From Saccoglossus kowalevskii (lineage: Eukaryota > Hemichordata > Enteropneusta > Harrimaniidae), in the NCBI RefSeq assembly GCF_000003605.2, contig NW_003144786.1:161316-225315 (forward strand): a stretch of 64,000 nucleotides of DNA. The letters run 5' to 3'. The notes beneath the pieces are model-generated. The model saw only the letters and a program-made list of their open reading frames with translations. It ran no database searches and was not told the DNA's origin. Positions 11,851 through 27,000 of the stretch are shown here, in pieces (the stretch's first letter is position 1; each line of letters begins with the position of its first letter). The translations under genes and the position numbers were made by a program.

Positions 11851-12009
11851 CTACAATTCATCTTTTATGATTTCATTATTGTGTTCTTTATACTTTGGGT
11901 GTTGTTTAACGTAATCTGCCGCATGACGAACTATCTTCATGAATTCCTTAACATCAAACTCGTAGTCTGTAAATTTGGCATGGGGGTAGCCCAGAGATGG
12001 GTGATTGGT
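11851..12009 (-). CDS. EOGT: EOGT coding exon 15: C-terminus with KDEL
   Basis: 53 codons including the stop TAG at 11853-11851. [20 protein letters not shown] matches human HPTLGEHPKFTNYSFDVEE. It ends in KDEL, the classical ER-retrieval signal (human ends HDEL). Confidence 0.96.
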   Translation of the reverse strand, partial: TNHPSLGYPHAKFTDYEFDVKEFMKIVRHAADYVKQHPKYKEHNNEIIKDEL

Positions 12010-15000
12010 CTGAAACGATGAAAAAATATTCAAAATTATTTAATGATTAAAATCAGATAGCTGGTTTTGATGACTCTGTGCGTGTCAAATTGAACGATAC
12101 AAGTGCTGATGCAACTGACTGTAAGTCTCATTGAGCGAAAAATTGTAATCGTAGCTGATAGTATTAATTCATGTACATACCTCATTGTGTTTTTTTAGTT
12201 TGTTGACCCTGATCCAAGTCACATACTTGATTCCTCTAAGATTGGCCAGATCACGATAGCACCTTGGGTCCTCACAATTGTATCTATGGTATCATGCAAA
12301 CACATATAACTAAATGTTATATTTCTTTCATACAACCATTAACGGCCAATCAGTCTCACTCTTACTTAGCAGGTTGAACTCACATATGTGTAATTGTCTT
12401 CTTTAAATACAAAAGACTTTGGAAATAGTGCCCCCAATCGGACATTTTATAACAGCGCCCTCTATGGCACAAATTACACTATAAAGAGTAGTACCTCACT
12501 GTACAATAAACAATTGCATATTTTTAAAGCATCTGTCATCTCACAGACACTGCAGTAATGGATTCTATGGCATAAACACTGTGTAGACAAATGTGATTAA
12601 ATACACAAAAACAAATGTTATAAAACAAAAGATACTAGAGAACACCAAGGATGTGTATCATCCAAGGAAATGTTAAGCCAAATACATGTGAGTCGTCACT
12701 AACTGGTAAATCATTTCATGATATTTGCAGATTTCTAGTAAAGTCCACACACGAATGAAATGTCAGAAAGCATATAAATTTTAATTTGACGAACTAACAG
12801 CTGGTTATGAACTGATCATTTGAACAATCACTGAATTCAAATTTAGCACTATTGTACATTCTACTCCATACATGTACAAAGCATCATGGGAGAGATTTCC
12901 CATTGTATATAATGGAAAAGATTATCACACTGGAAAAATATTAAATTAAATGTAAATTTTTGAAATGATTTAACATTAGAATTCATATCAATAATAACAT
13001 GTCACCAAGTTCAAAGAAATAAAGAAATATAAAGAAATAATTTCACCATAGAAACTTGTGCAAAAATTCAAATTGTCCTATGACCCCATTTTTAATATTA
13101 ATAATAATAAAAATATGAAGAAGATGAAATATAATTTTAATTTTGGCTCAAACCTCTTTAATGTAACATAATATTCTAAGCTTCTTTTCAGATGTTTAAC
13201 ATTTGTGCATCTTTGAATTCACAAGTGTAATTGACTCACACAAGCCTAATAAATTAATATACTTACAATTCAAAGACCACAGCCCAGTCAGGCAGGAAGA
13301 GGGAATGAGTAAGTCCAGCTCCATGCATTCCAATAAATATATCACTATTATGGGTATACTGCAATACAACAATAAACACTCAATATTGGAATTATGGTAA
13401 AATGTCAACTATGATATTCAAAATAAATTTATCAAAACCGAATTAAAAAGGTCGGTTACCTTAAGCTGCTTTAAGAATGGCATGTTTCTGAAAGATAAAA
13501 TAGTTGGATAATAAATATCGTCTTAATACAGTAAAAATACTCAAACTCACATGAGTTCAAAGTTTAAGATATATAGCATTTAAATCAAAATCTAGACTGT
13601 AATCCGTGCATGTGTATAGCAATTTAACTGTGTGGGGAGAGGAGCATAAGGAAGGAAGAGTAGTCGGGAAAAATCTGTCCCTTGATAAATTCATCCAGGT
13701 TTCAGTGTACCAAAAGAAATTTTTCATTCACAATTTATATCACAAAACCTTATTTCAGTCAGATAAGGGTGAAAGGTCAACTTACCGATTATATTCCACT
13801 ACTTTTACAGTTAAATCCTTCTCTTTCTTCATAGCCTTTACTAACTGTCAATAAATCAAAGAGCATATCAGTGTAGTCATAGCAGACAAATACAAATGTT
13901 GATCACAATAAAAAAATAAACTATCAGTTCAATTCATACCTCATTTTGGTTGATTATATTGCGGTGTTTTGTATTCCGGGCTAGCAAAGTCACACGTACT
14001 TTGTTTTTCTGCAAAGTAAAGTATAATTAGAATGCATAGCTTAGGCTTAATACAAGAAAGCAATTATTATTATAAAGCGCCCTCAAAGGCGTCATAATCT
14101 GATTTGCAGATACAGTCACAGCCGAAATTGTGATATTCTTTATACATTTGTCAAAAATTAAATGTACCGGTAGTTTCCCACATTCCTGATGGTAAAATTG
14201 TTATCATTACATCTTTAACGCTATTGGACATCTATTGGATATATACTCACCAAAGGACCTTCTTGTGGTATTTTTAGTCTATGCATAAGATGCTGTGAAA
14301 AAGCCTTGATAATTCCGCTACCATGGCAACTAGGAACTAATGGCATGTTGTAATAAAATCCTCTTTGCATCCTTGGCAGTAAAGAGAACACAGCTTCTTT
14401 CATGCACACCTATGTAATAAAAACATTAACTAAACGGTCAACAAATGCACATATTAGCAAAAGTTGAAAATTCATGAGAAATAAAACTAAATGATAGCAA
14501 GATAATAATGAAGCATAGAGGTCAGATATATTTTGGGTCTGTGTAGTGGAGGAAAAGAGAACTACTTTACGAAGTCTTGTGTTCATAGATTTACATATGG
14601 TTATCTATAATCCCAATATATTGTTGTTCTACAGTTTGGATTGCGTCATTGTTTCACCTAGGGAGTCTAGTGCCGGAAAAGATAAATTAAAGAAAGTAAT
14701 TTTGAATTCCTCGATAGCCTCAGAGAGTTTTTGATAATTTTGTAATTTGCTGCAATTTAATTTAAATCATTAATCCACTGCCAGAAGGGATTGGTATTTT
14801 GGAAGCATTAACAGTCAGTGTTTCTATTGCTATGGTTACACTAAAATAAATGTCACAGGTCACTTGACAGAATTATTCAGCATGTAACTTTAACCAAGCA
14901 TGTACTGCAAATGAAACATGCGAGTGTCTTCATTAATGACCTTTTTTAATAAAGTTGAATTATTCATGATCAAAATATCATTCAAAGCATGGTGGTCAGT

Positions 15001-18000
15001 GAAAGCACGTCAGTTGCAATAAAGCACATGTCCGTTGAAGTGCTGAAATGTGTCAATTTATATTAACGTTTTAATGCCAATGTGTGAAAGCTCACGCAAT
15101 CCCCGCCATTGATAACAGATATATTGAGATTTTTATTTCAACAGAAGCCAATCAAAGTATACAAGGAGTTTTATTTCAGAATTCTATTCAGAGAGGAATC
15201 TAGATTTTGTGTATAACACAAGGCGATTACAAGTCACACAGTCCCAAAACTGTTCGTCTATCATTTATCAGACAAACATGACACTGACCTCTACTTAACA
15301 AAGAGTATTCAGCAAGGATTCTGACAAGAGTTTCTATGCTAGATGAGTGATACTGAATGTAAATCCTTTACATAATAGAAACCCTCCAATTGAAGAATAA
15401 CTCAATATAATATTAACTCAACAATAATAAATTATGCAAAATTGGATTGTTAATCTTAGCAATATTTTGGCAGCATGTTCAATTTAATATTTAACTTTAA
15501 TTTTTCAACAAATTTAGATAATTGCAGGGATAATTTCAAAATCAGAATTCTTTATTCCATGTTATATGTGTGTCACTTGTATTTTAAATCAAAAAGTTGT
15601 TCGAAGGTGTATTCAGTTTTCAAACACTAATAGACTATGCCAAGATACTTAATTAATATGTACACATTTTTTCTTTATTTTCTGCACAAGGTCTTTTGTG
15701 ATGCATCTAAATAAATTTTATATAACAATAATAAAATATATTTAAATTAGATTTTATTGACCTGTTGAGCCCATGACGCCAATCTTACAGAAGGGTCAAC
15801 AACCTGATTAGAATTACCTAGCTTGAGATATGTGAAAAGTTATAATTATAAATCCTAGTCGAGAAATTAACATTTTTATATGAAATCAATTTAAAAAGAA
15901 ATTGATCAATCTTTTACCATGCCCCTTATATATCTGTGCTTTGAAGCCATTTATGTCATAAATGATATACAATACAGATGAAATAGTTTAAATCAATTTT
16001 CGCAAAATTTGCAATTCCTGGACAATTTTGTAGCATTAAATATTTTACTGGGTTTTGAAGACAAGTCCCTGTGACTTTCACAAATATTTTTTCCATTAAT
16101 TAAATTATCAAATTGTGAATCTTAGATGTGGAAATAAAACAGTTTGCAGAATGTCATAAATGTATCATATGCAAATGAATCTAATCAATATGCAGCTATT
16201 CACTAACAAAACAAAATCTCATATTATACACCATCTGTTGCCAGGGTTACAAGGTCAAAAATCCAGAAATACAACATCATAACATAAGTCTTTGTTTTAC
16301 GGGTAAATCCTTGCTATATACTCTTATTAGAGCTCTCCATACCTTTTTTCCATCCCACCGTTTGATCGGTATGATGGGATAGTCACTAAATGCTTGCCAT
16401 GTTGCACTAAAGAAGTCGCCATAGCTTAAGCCACTCTATGTTGAAGTGGAGAAAAAATGGAAAAATTAGATTTCAAAATGTTTGTACTTTAAAATGTGCA
16501 TTGTACTACATAGCTGGTGTGTAGCCACCATGCACAGTAGGGGGCTTCTACGTGGGAGTAAATGAAATGCTACCTTTTTACCATTCCATGCTTTAAGGTG
16601 AATTACTGGATTATCAGTAAATACCTGCCATACAATTTCAAAAAGATCATAATAGCCGAAGTTAGCCTGTAACACGAACACATTATGAAGATTATAGCAG
16701 CGCAAAAGCAACGAGAGAAGAACTCAAAGTATGAGATGTGGAGTTGGTACCCATGGTGATGCTAGTTGCTATGACATTACGACGAGGAATCACAAGAGAA
16801 CACAGCAATCTCTGCATAATGCGATTGTTTTGTTATATGTATACTTACATGTACAGAAACTCTAAATTAAAACGTATTGACTGATTATTATTATTCTTTC
16901 CAATATATACAACAAGGTTTGCAAGATATTGAATAAGTTTTTTTAATTAAAGCTGCTGATATTGTACATTGAATTTACTTGGTACATTATTATTTTTCCA
17001 GTGCACATAACCTTATACTACCATATTTAACGCTTTGAGCTGCGGATTTTTTCTCAGCAAAATTATTGGTCCGCACAGGGACTATAATTAAGCAGCTTTG
17101 ATTTGTAATGATGGCAAAAAGATTTAAAAAAAACATAATATAACACAGCATGATGAAAAATTAATACATTTACCATGGTGATAAAATAAATCATGAACAA
17201 ATTCAAACGTCATATTGATGTTACATAAGGATGCAATAAACGTACATTTCATTTTAAACAAATTTATATCAAAAAGTTTCTCACTTTAATGATGTAGTAG
17301 ACTTAACACGGATGTTATAATTAAGCTTGATATTTGCATATACAAATTGTTCTGAAATATACTAAACTTGTTTTTCAAAAATTGTGCACCAGGTCTGCCA
17401 TTTCTTTGAATTACATTTCACACAACTTATCAAATAATAAATGAAAACAAGCAGCCTATCGGCTGAGATAGCTCCGCTGTTAGCAATGCACATTTCAATT
17501 AAAGAACTGAAGATATCATTAGAAAATGAACAATATGTATAGTATCAAAGCAATCGGACTCGCTGTTTTCAACAAAAATGTCAAAAATATTCATTAAGAT
17601 TAGATAATTGAAGATATCATCACGAAATGAACAAATCTGAGAGAGGTCTACCTGAGGTACCTATATGTATAGTATCAAAGCAATCAGACGGTTTTTAACA
17701 AGAAGTCGAAAATATCACTTTTTACCAAAAATTTTAAAATATTCACCAAAATTAGAGAATTAAAGATATCATCACGAAATAAACAAATCTGAGAGAGGTC
17801 CAGATTTAGTACCTATATATGTAATATCAAAGCAATTGGACTTGCAGTTTTTAACAAGAAGTCGAAAATATCACTTTTTACCAAAAATGACAAAAATATT
17901 CACCAAAATTAGAGAATTGAAGATATCAACATGAAATGAACAAACCTAAGAGAGGTCTACCCAAGGTACATATACACCAAGTATCAAATCATTCAAGCTT

Positions 18001-21000
18001 GTAGTTTTCAAGAAGAAGTCGAAAAAGTAAAACATTGACATGAATGACGGAAGACGAACAATCACTCATATGATAAGCTCCGCTCGACAAAGTCAACAGT
18101 GTAGCTAATAACATTTGACTGACACATAATAACATAAATTAGTTACAGCAACAAACAAGTCATACATGTCATATTCACACAGTGAAATAATATCAAAAAT
18201 GTTAATTTATTATTTTACACAATACCGATAAATAAATGCAAAATATAATTGTACTGAAACACCATAGTACATTTTTTGGATGTAAAGTACATAAATATGG
18301 ATGAGGTTTTCTGGTTTTAGTAAGTCAGAACAGCTCCATAATTAGGGTAAGCAATTGGAATAAATATGGATTGATTATTTGGCAATACAACCATCATCAC
18401 ACATGTTGCAATATGGTTCAGTCGTTATGTTTCATAATATTAAATACATGTACAACATGCCATGATAAGAGGAACATGAATAATCATATATTTTCAAATT
18501 AAGCATATCAAAGTGTTTTCTCTGACTGCTTGTTTCCATAGAAACTGCATCAAGAGAGAGAATTCTCAATGGGATTATCAACGCTCAGTATGACATTCTT
18601 TTCTTCCAAACCGCGACAAAACCAAAACAAGATTGAAAGTGAGTATACTTACAGTGTCCCACATGACGATATTTACATCGGATGAGAATGAATTATTGAT
18701 ATGCTGTGATATATAAATATTAACAAAATCACAGAAATGGTGATACATATTAATACCTGTCAAGAAAACAAAGAAAGATTGCACATCAAATCATACATAG
18801 TATTATTTAATATTTTTTGATGATACACTGATTTAATTTATAGTCCAAATCCAAGTTAATAGCAAAGTTATAATAAAAAAATGTTATTATTTATGAAACA
18901 AAAGTGGATATTGCATTATTTATTGCAAGGTATCAAATTCTTCAGAATGAATGTTACTTTCTATCATAGAGTAGGATCCATTGAATTTAGATAAACATTT
19001 GATTTAAACAAGCAAGACATGAATACACCTTAAAGTAGAATTATAAGTAGGCAGTACATACATGTATAATGCTTGAAAACATTGATAAAAAGACTGGCAA
19101 TATTCATAATAGTCTGTCTATAAATGTTCACTGAACAACATTCTGTTCAGTGGTTGTAGACAGTAAAACCATTTATTTTTTACTATTTTAATTTTAATAT
19201 TTTGATGTTTTTACTGGGTTTTAATTTAAGTTCAAAAATTTGCCAGGGAAACAATGAGTTATGTTGTCATGCTCACATGGATTTCATTTCACAGATTATA
19301 CCTATCATTGATAATGGTGAAAACCCAGATAAAAATAAATTCCTATATAGTACTATAATTTTTACAAATGTGTAAATTACCTTTTGTGGAAAAAATGCTA
19401 TTTTGAGAAGAGTTACTATATGACACAATAAAAAAGCATTATTTCTGAAAACCTAGAGTTTAAAAAAAAATTCAAAACAAAAGAAGTAGCCAGTCATACC
19501 ATGGTATATAATTGTACCTCGTGCATGTTTTCAACACACTGACAACATGGCTGTCATGATTGATCTACCATATTTGATCTATTAGTGCTTGATCTTACAA
19601 AAATGGCAAAAGTTTGTCAATGATGAAAACAAGTTTCATTCTAATAACCCAGAATCTACTAAAGGTAACTGTTAATTTACAAGCATTTCTATTAAAAAAT
19701 ATTTAAAAAAAATATTTATGAACAACTTTTTCTTTGGTGACCAAATTTCATTCGGTATTTTTCTTTGATGAGTAGGCATCTATCTTATGAAAATAGTCAA
19801 TGCATATACATGTACTATAACAAATTCATGTAGACATACTGAATTGAGGAGTGTCAAAAAATTCTTACCTGCATCAAGTTTCATAAAATAAGTCGGTTTG
19901 TTGATTATAATATCACAGTCTTTTGTGTTTGGTATTTGAAAATCAAATGAAGTAAAGCTATTAAGTTCAGCATACCTACAAGAAATAATTCAAGATTATT
20001 TTTTAGAATAATACCTGGTATACAAGTAAAACAAGACGTTGAACATGACAAAGTCCCTGCTAAACATTGTCTTTATAGATCACAAGTGAAAGTAATGCAA
20101 CTTGAGCGTCAGTAAACTGCCAAGTACAATTTATGTCATTCTTCGGGACTAGAATATCCACCATTTCATAGAAATTATGTACACGTGTATACTGTCAAGT
20201 CTGTATAACCAAAGTTGACAAAATTAGACAAATTTTGTTTTAAAAAAAATCACAAAAACAAAATGGCCGGCCATTTTAAATCAAATCACAAAAGTAAATG
20301 TTAATGTAGATATATCTACTTGGTATTCTATCATTTTGGTACTAAGATTAGTTCAAGAGAAACTGGCATGTTAACTATGAGATACAAAATGGCCACCAAT
20401 CAACCACATTTGGTTGAATGACAAAAAGATGTGTACCATGCAACTCATCTATCTGTCCACTAAATTTAAACAGAAAAGGTATTTTCATTCAAGAGAAACT
20501 GGCATGGAACCAATAAAGACAAAATGGCTACCAGTAGGCCATATTTTTTTGAGTCACAGAAAAAAATGAAATTCACCTGTAACCCAATATGTATAATCAC
20601 CATACCAACTTTGATCCAAATTAGCCCAGTCATCACTAGCATGTACACTACTATTGCGCAACCAAGCCAGCAATTATTATAGCGAATTACACTGACTGGA
20701 AGCCATTCAACCTTAGTTAACTTTTACATTTTCTATACATGTACTCCACACACAAGCGATGTACTCAAAAGTTTCTTTGCTACATGCATGACTACTCACT
20801 TTCCTTTCACCACACTAGCTTATCCTATGTACTGATGGGAATTAATTTAACCAATCAATCATACTAATTCTGAATAGACCATGTGCATTCAACCTTACTG
20901 AAGTATTTACTTCCTAAGCTGTACAACAAACCAACTGAAAAATGACATAGCAGTACAATTTGCTACACTTAAATGAGCATAAACATGATCATGAATTTTG

Positions 21001-24000
21001 GGATCAAAGAAGTGAATGAATGAGTGAATGAATGAAAGAACAAATGAATGAACAAGTAAATAATAAGTAAAGGGAAATAAAGTTCAAATAAATACCTTTT
21101 TAGTCGCATTAGTTATGGCATAGACGTTGATTTCACTAATTAATTGTTGTGTTTATCATCAAAATATTTTGTTTTCAATCTTTCATGAACATTTTTTGTT
21201 ATTGAATATTAGATTCTCAGTAAAATCCAGTTTACTAGTTACAGTGTAGCAACACCTAAATGACACCAACAAGTCAGAGTTAGTCAGATTTATTTATGTT
21301 AGTTCAACATCCATTCATTCATCGTGTCAACAGATATGGTTCTTATAAACTACTGGTAAAGCAACATCCACTGATTTGTTTCATCAATTTTGTAAGTGGC
21401 TAGTAAAAGTATTTGTTCAGCACATTCTATAGAAAACGTTTCTCCTAATTTTCAACACCTCACAGCCACATTGACAAAGCGGTCATTGTGTACCCAAGGT
21501 CAGTGTCTTTCTCACAGAATCCAAGCATTTCAAAGGTAACCTAATTATAGAAGACTGCAACAACATAAAATATCTATCAATGTCAGAGTCATATTGTTTC
21601 TATTATTTGTGTTTTTATGGTCTCTTATAAAAACTTGCCATTATAATGTTTTGTATTTTATTTGTCTCAAAACATGAGTACGATACTTAGTTTTAATTGT
21701 TCAGAAGTGCATATACTGGCGGTTTGTTGCACGGTCATTATCTTTCATTTGAATGTGTATTTCAATAAGCTCTGCAGGGTGAAAAGGTCATAAATAAAAA
21801 TTAAATTGACAAAGCAAGTTTCATTTCAGAAATATAAACACCAAGATACACACAATAATCCACTCCATAATTCACATCGTAATTCACAACATAATCCACA
21901 CAATAATCCACACCATAATCCACACCATAATCCACACAATAATTCACACAATAATCCACACCATAATCCGCACCATAATTCGCACTATAATCCGCACCAT
22001 AATCCACACCATAATCCACACTATAATCCGCACCATAATCCACACCATAATTAATCAGTTCCCACAAGTTACAGGTCTTATGCTGTATCATTTTATTAAA
22101 TTCAAAGGTGATAAAAATGCTCAAACTTGAAATAACTCACCATGATTGTAGCTCACTATTATGGGCAGATTCTGCTTTCAATTCATCCACTTTTAACTGA
22201 CAATGACCTCCAATTTCACCTTCATGGAAGATATCATTTCTGAATCTGTATTCAAAATGTTTTGTCAAAAAATAACCATCAGTAAAACAAACTTTCAGTA
22301 AAGCATATCTTTCAACAATTTTTTGCTTCGGTATTTTATAATTGAACAAATACCATAAAATATTTTTAAAACAATTACAAGTTATTATTATTAGTTGTTA
22401 TATTTTTATAAAAATATTTTTAAATCTTGATATCAATATTTTGTTGCAAACAGACCACTTAATAAATAAAACATGCACTCAAAATAATTCACATACCTTT
22501 GTCTACTGTTACCAGAATTCAGATTGCTAAAATCAAAATAAATATTGTGACCTCTACAATGTCTTAAATATTGAGTACACTCGAGAGATGAGTCACCCTA
22601 TAAAACAAATAAAAAGAAAATACTCTTGTGAGTTAAAATTAACTCCACATTAGACACTGCTTTATCATGCATGTGTGACTGCTATTCTGCTGACTGCTAA
22701 CAACAGATGGTTTAGATGAACCATTGAAACTATTATGAGGGATGTAACTCTTGATGGGGTATGTATTAAACAGTAATTATGAATACCTTTTTATAAACAT
22801 GTTACTATGTAAAGCGATTCAAATGTTATTGTTATGTTTCTCAATATCCATAAAAATATACCTACTGGAATTCTTGGGTTATAAAACCATTTAATTTTCA
22901 CTGCTGAAATTGTTAGCAATTTTATGATTGTATCCCATTTGAGAAGACAAAATTCACTGAAATCCATGTTGAGCTTAGACTAGTTTTTAGTGTTACAAAT
23001 CTTAGTGATATTTATATACATGTATGTATGATGTCAACGCAATTGGACCTGCAGTATTTACCAAAAATGACAAAAATATTCACCGAAATTAGAGAATTAA
23101 AGATATCAAGGTACTTATAGTATCAAAGCAATAAGGCTTATAATTTTTAAGACAAAGATGACAGCGGAGCTAAAAATTTGTATCATTCACTTCACTTTAT
23201 AAACCAGTACTCAATACTCAATTTTTTTTATAATGCACCGTGTACTGGTACATAATGTTTTAATCCACAACTGTGATTTTACATACAGGGGTATATCCTA
23301 ATCCTCATTGCAGGAGCATGAAAGACCCAATTCAATATTATTAATCTACCATACAATGAATTTGAATTCAGCCAATATCTACAGAAACAAATGGGTAATG
23401 TTTTCTACTATATTAGATTATTGTGCTGTATGGCGGAAACTAGAGGATTAAAGTCAGTTTTTAAAGTTCATAGTGATCTCAGGAAAGAATTGCAAACTCA
23501 ATATGAGATCTAGTGAGAATCTATTATTTATTTTTCAAAAAATACTGAGATTTTTTATTTACCAAAACTATATATTATTTTCATTCATAACGATATCATC
23601 TATAATATTACTTTACAGAGTGTGCAACTGTAAATTTTAATTTATGCAATGTGTAAGATTTTACCCAGAATTATTAATAATCTTACTACTAATATTACTA
23701 CTTTGTTATGGTATAGAGATGTAAATATATAATCTAAAATTCTTAGCATATGGTCAAAAAAATATCCAGCTGACTTATTAGATATCACTGTGTTTGTTTT
23801 TATGAGTCTGAATGATAGAGGTCATATGTTAGTTTCAAAGTGATATAGAAAAATAAAAATTTGCCTTGACCTGAGACCACACATAGGCTTAAATTTCTAA
23901 TAATTTTAATATTTCAATTCTGCGGGAAATTGAACACTGTCATTTTCTTTTAGGCACTGGGTGTAAGAATTGTAATATACATTAAATGACAGACTGTGTA

Positions 24001-27000
24001 AATTTTAACATTAATGCAAGCCCAAAAAAAAAGGAAACACCCTATCCTAAGGTTAATCTAATTGTTTCCACTTGAAGAATAAGCCCAAAATGGCTGAGCA
24101 AAACTGGTACATTTTTTTATGAAAATTTCCAGGTTTATTAAGTATGTGCTGGAAAGAATTCATTCGTGTTCATCTCAGATGTTCCTCATTATTCACAAAG
24201 TTTGGAAAATGAATGTGGCAATAATAAGAACATTTCTATAAAACCGCCACTGTGTTCTATCTACGTTATTATTCGTTTGCAANNNNNNNNNNNNNNNNNN
24301 NNNNNNNNNNNNNNNNNNNNNNNNNNNNNNNNTTTTACCAAAAATTACAAAAATATTCACCAAAATTAGAGAATTAAAGATATCATTACAAAATGAACAA
24401 ATCTGAGAGAGGTCGACATGTAGTACCTATATACGTAATATCAAAGCAATTGGACTTGCGGTTTTCAACAAGAAGTCGAAAATATCACTTTTTACTAAAA
24501 ATGACAAAAATATTCACCAAAATTAGAGAATTGAAGATATCATCATGAAATGAACAAATCTGAGAGAGGTCTACCCAAGGTACATATACACCAAGTATCA
24601 AAGCATTCAGGCTTGTAGTTTTCAAGAAGAAGTCGAAAAAGTAAAACATTGACACGGACGACAGACGACGGACGACGACGACGGACGACGACGACGGACA
24701 ATCACTCATATGATAAGCTCCGCTCGACAAAGTCGACAGCGGAGCTAAAAATTAAAATCATGGATAGTTTTACGAGCATCTGATTTTAATTTAAGGTTAG
24801 AAGATAACAACATCCAGAAAATTGAATCAGAAAAGCTTGACAGACTACGTACATCTCAAGAACTAGAAGACACAAATTAATTTGGAACTTAATTTTTAAA
24901 AAATTTAATATTTTTAATCAGCAAAAAGAAAATATATGTATCACCTAAGATATATAATAGCACATTCCATAAGTTTACATATACAAGACATACTGACCTT
25001 GTTCTGTGGTATACAAAATGTCTGCATAGTGTCATGCATTTCTTTGACGTAACCAAAATCTGCAATTCGAAAAAATTCTTTTGCTTGCTCCTCTAAAGTT
25101 GTTGCCCTAAAAATAACAAATCATACATGACAATTAAATATTGTTGTGTTCATGTTACAAGATTTCAGCATGTGCAGAATATTGTTAATCTGTCATGTTT
25201 GTAGAGAGATTACCATAATTATTTTCACGTTTGGGATTCACTTGGGTTCCACTCAGTTTTTGGCAGGCTTACCGGTTAATAACAGTTACGTTCACATTTA
25301 TTAGGACTCAATTAATTGGAACCAAATAGGTTTGTGCTTAAATAACAGTAGCGTTTATATTCATTTAAGCCCCACTCTACTCATTTTTTGATCTATCATG
25401 TTGTCCCGATCTGCACACATGACTGATGCTGTTTACTGTCATGGTATTTACCATTAATCATCATGACAACAAAAATCTGTTTGGATTTGTTTTTATTGAT
25501 TTGTACACCACTATTGGATTCTGGCTCTCTATTTGAGCAGAGATCATGATTTTTTTTGACGTATGCTGATTTGGCTACTATGATAACATAAATATTACAG
25601 CATGGCCAACTTAGACCAAGACCTTCTGTAACATGAATGCAACTTGTCAACGTTTATACCTTGACCGATAGCCGTGTTCTAACTGGTGAACTTGAGCTGG
25701 ACCAAGATTAAGTTAATCTTTGATGTATGTGTAGGGATTAATAATAATAATAACTTTATTACACAACTGCACCATCGGTGGGTGCTGTTTGGTAAGGATA
25801 CAGACGCTGCGTTCATATCAAGAAAGGGACTGATGCAGTCAACATAAGCCGAGATCACATCCTCATTTGTCAAAGTACTGAAGTAACATGCTCCCGAGCT
25901 TGACAAGGTCACATGAGTTGAGCCCTCCGTTGTGCTCCAAAGCCAACACACGCCTGACAGAACAATGTAGTTTTTCACTTCCCCTGATGATTTTTCTCAG
26001 TACCAATTCAAATTGAAGTAACGTCAGATGGTGATAGCCATCAAAGAGTTTATTTGTTTGTTGACATAATGTCTGATAAAATGCTGGCAAATTTTCGCCC
26101 AATGTTTATCAACTTGTTGAAAACAGTCTGTGATTTTTTGCTGAAAACATGGCTTTGATTTGTAGTGTTACCATGGCCCCCAAAATGAATACAAATTGAA
26201 ACTCATTGCAAGAGTTAAGGTGTGAACTTTGCGAATTCAGTGTATTGATCTTACCAGCGATCTTACATTATTCCGTCAGGCGTTAGTGAAGTCTCCTGCC
26301 ATTCGGCAGGCAAAGGTACAACTCACGCCTTTATATGCTATATGCTCCCATAACAATGGAGGTTTCTTGATAGGAAGTATACAGATATTTTTATAAATAT
26401 ATGGCATCGTTTTCGTTGTGAAGTTGACAAATGTGACTGCTAGAAATTTATTAAAAGTCAGAAGATGTTTTATAGAAAATCAACATGAAATCGCCTAATT
26501 GTTACCACACAACATAACTTCAGCATTGAAAGTAGAATTTAGCTAGAATTTATAATTTCATGAATGGCAACATTAGTGGTGACATCACAAAATTTTCTAG
26601 AAAAGCCAGAACTAGATATGAACATATCCAGATATTACCGCAAAACTAAAAACATTTTTATGTTCCATTAATTTTAATTACCATACATTAGATAGGTGTC
26701 GGTTTTGGAGGACTAAATGCAATTCAACATACAAAAGGCGCCACATGCCCGCAGTTGGATCTGGGCTTTCTAAGTGGCCCAAGATATGCAAAACATGTGT
26801 CAACATATCTATTTTGTCCCACACAAGTTTCGGCATATGCCAATATTTAAATCTACCTTGATCCAAATTGAGTTCGCTAGTGAGAACGGGGGTAATGGCC
26901 ATTAGAGTGACATGCGCCAGCTGGCCGTAAACCAATCAAACACAGCTTACTACACATTAACCAATAACTATAATTTAAATTTCAACAGCTGGTAATAAAA

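Larger units (their letters stand above)
19976..22140 (-). other. EOGT intron 5
   Basis: 2.2 kb with a family B-like repeat at about 20220-20660 and a 12-bp minisatellite at its 5' end (21848-22054). Confidence 0.6.
22598..24997 (-). other. EOGT intron 3, containing an assembly gap
   Basis: 2.4 kb. It holds family A pieces at about 22995-23175 and 24333-24752 and a run of 50 N at 24283-24332. No exon was recognised. Confidence 0.65.

Noticed and set aside
21801-22124. Repetitive proteins (DYGVDYGA-type on minus, HHNP-type on plus)
   Set aside because: Translation of a 12-bp minisatellite inside an EOGT intron; no splice or family support.
24485-24730. 81-codon minus frame with Ser/Val-rich text
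   Set aside because: It is translated from the family A repeat and its GACGGAC microsatellite.
26678-26935. 85-codon minus frame in EOGT intron 2
   Set aside because: Does not fit between EOGT exons 2 and 3, which already join in phase, and I recognise no family.
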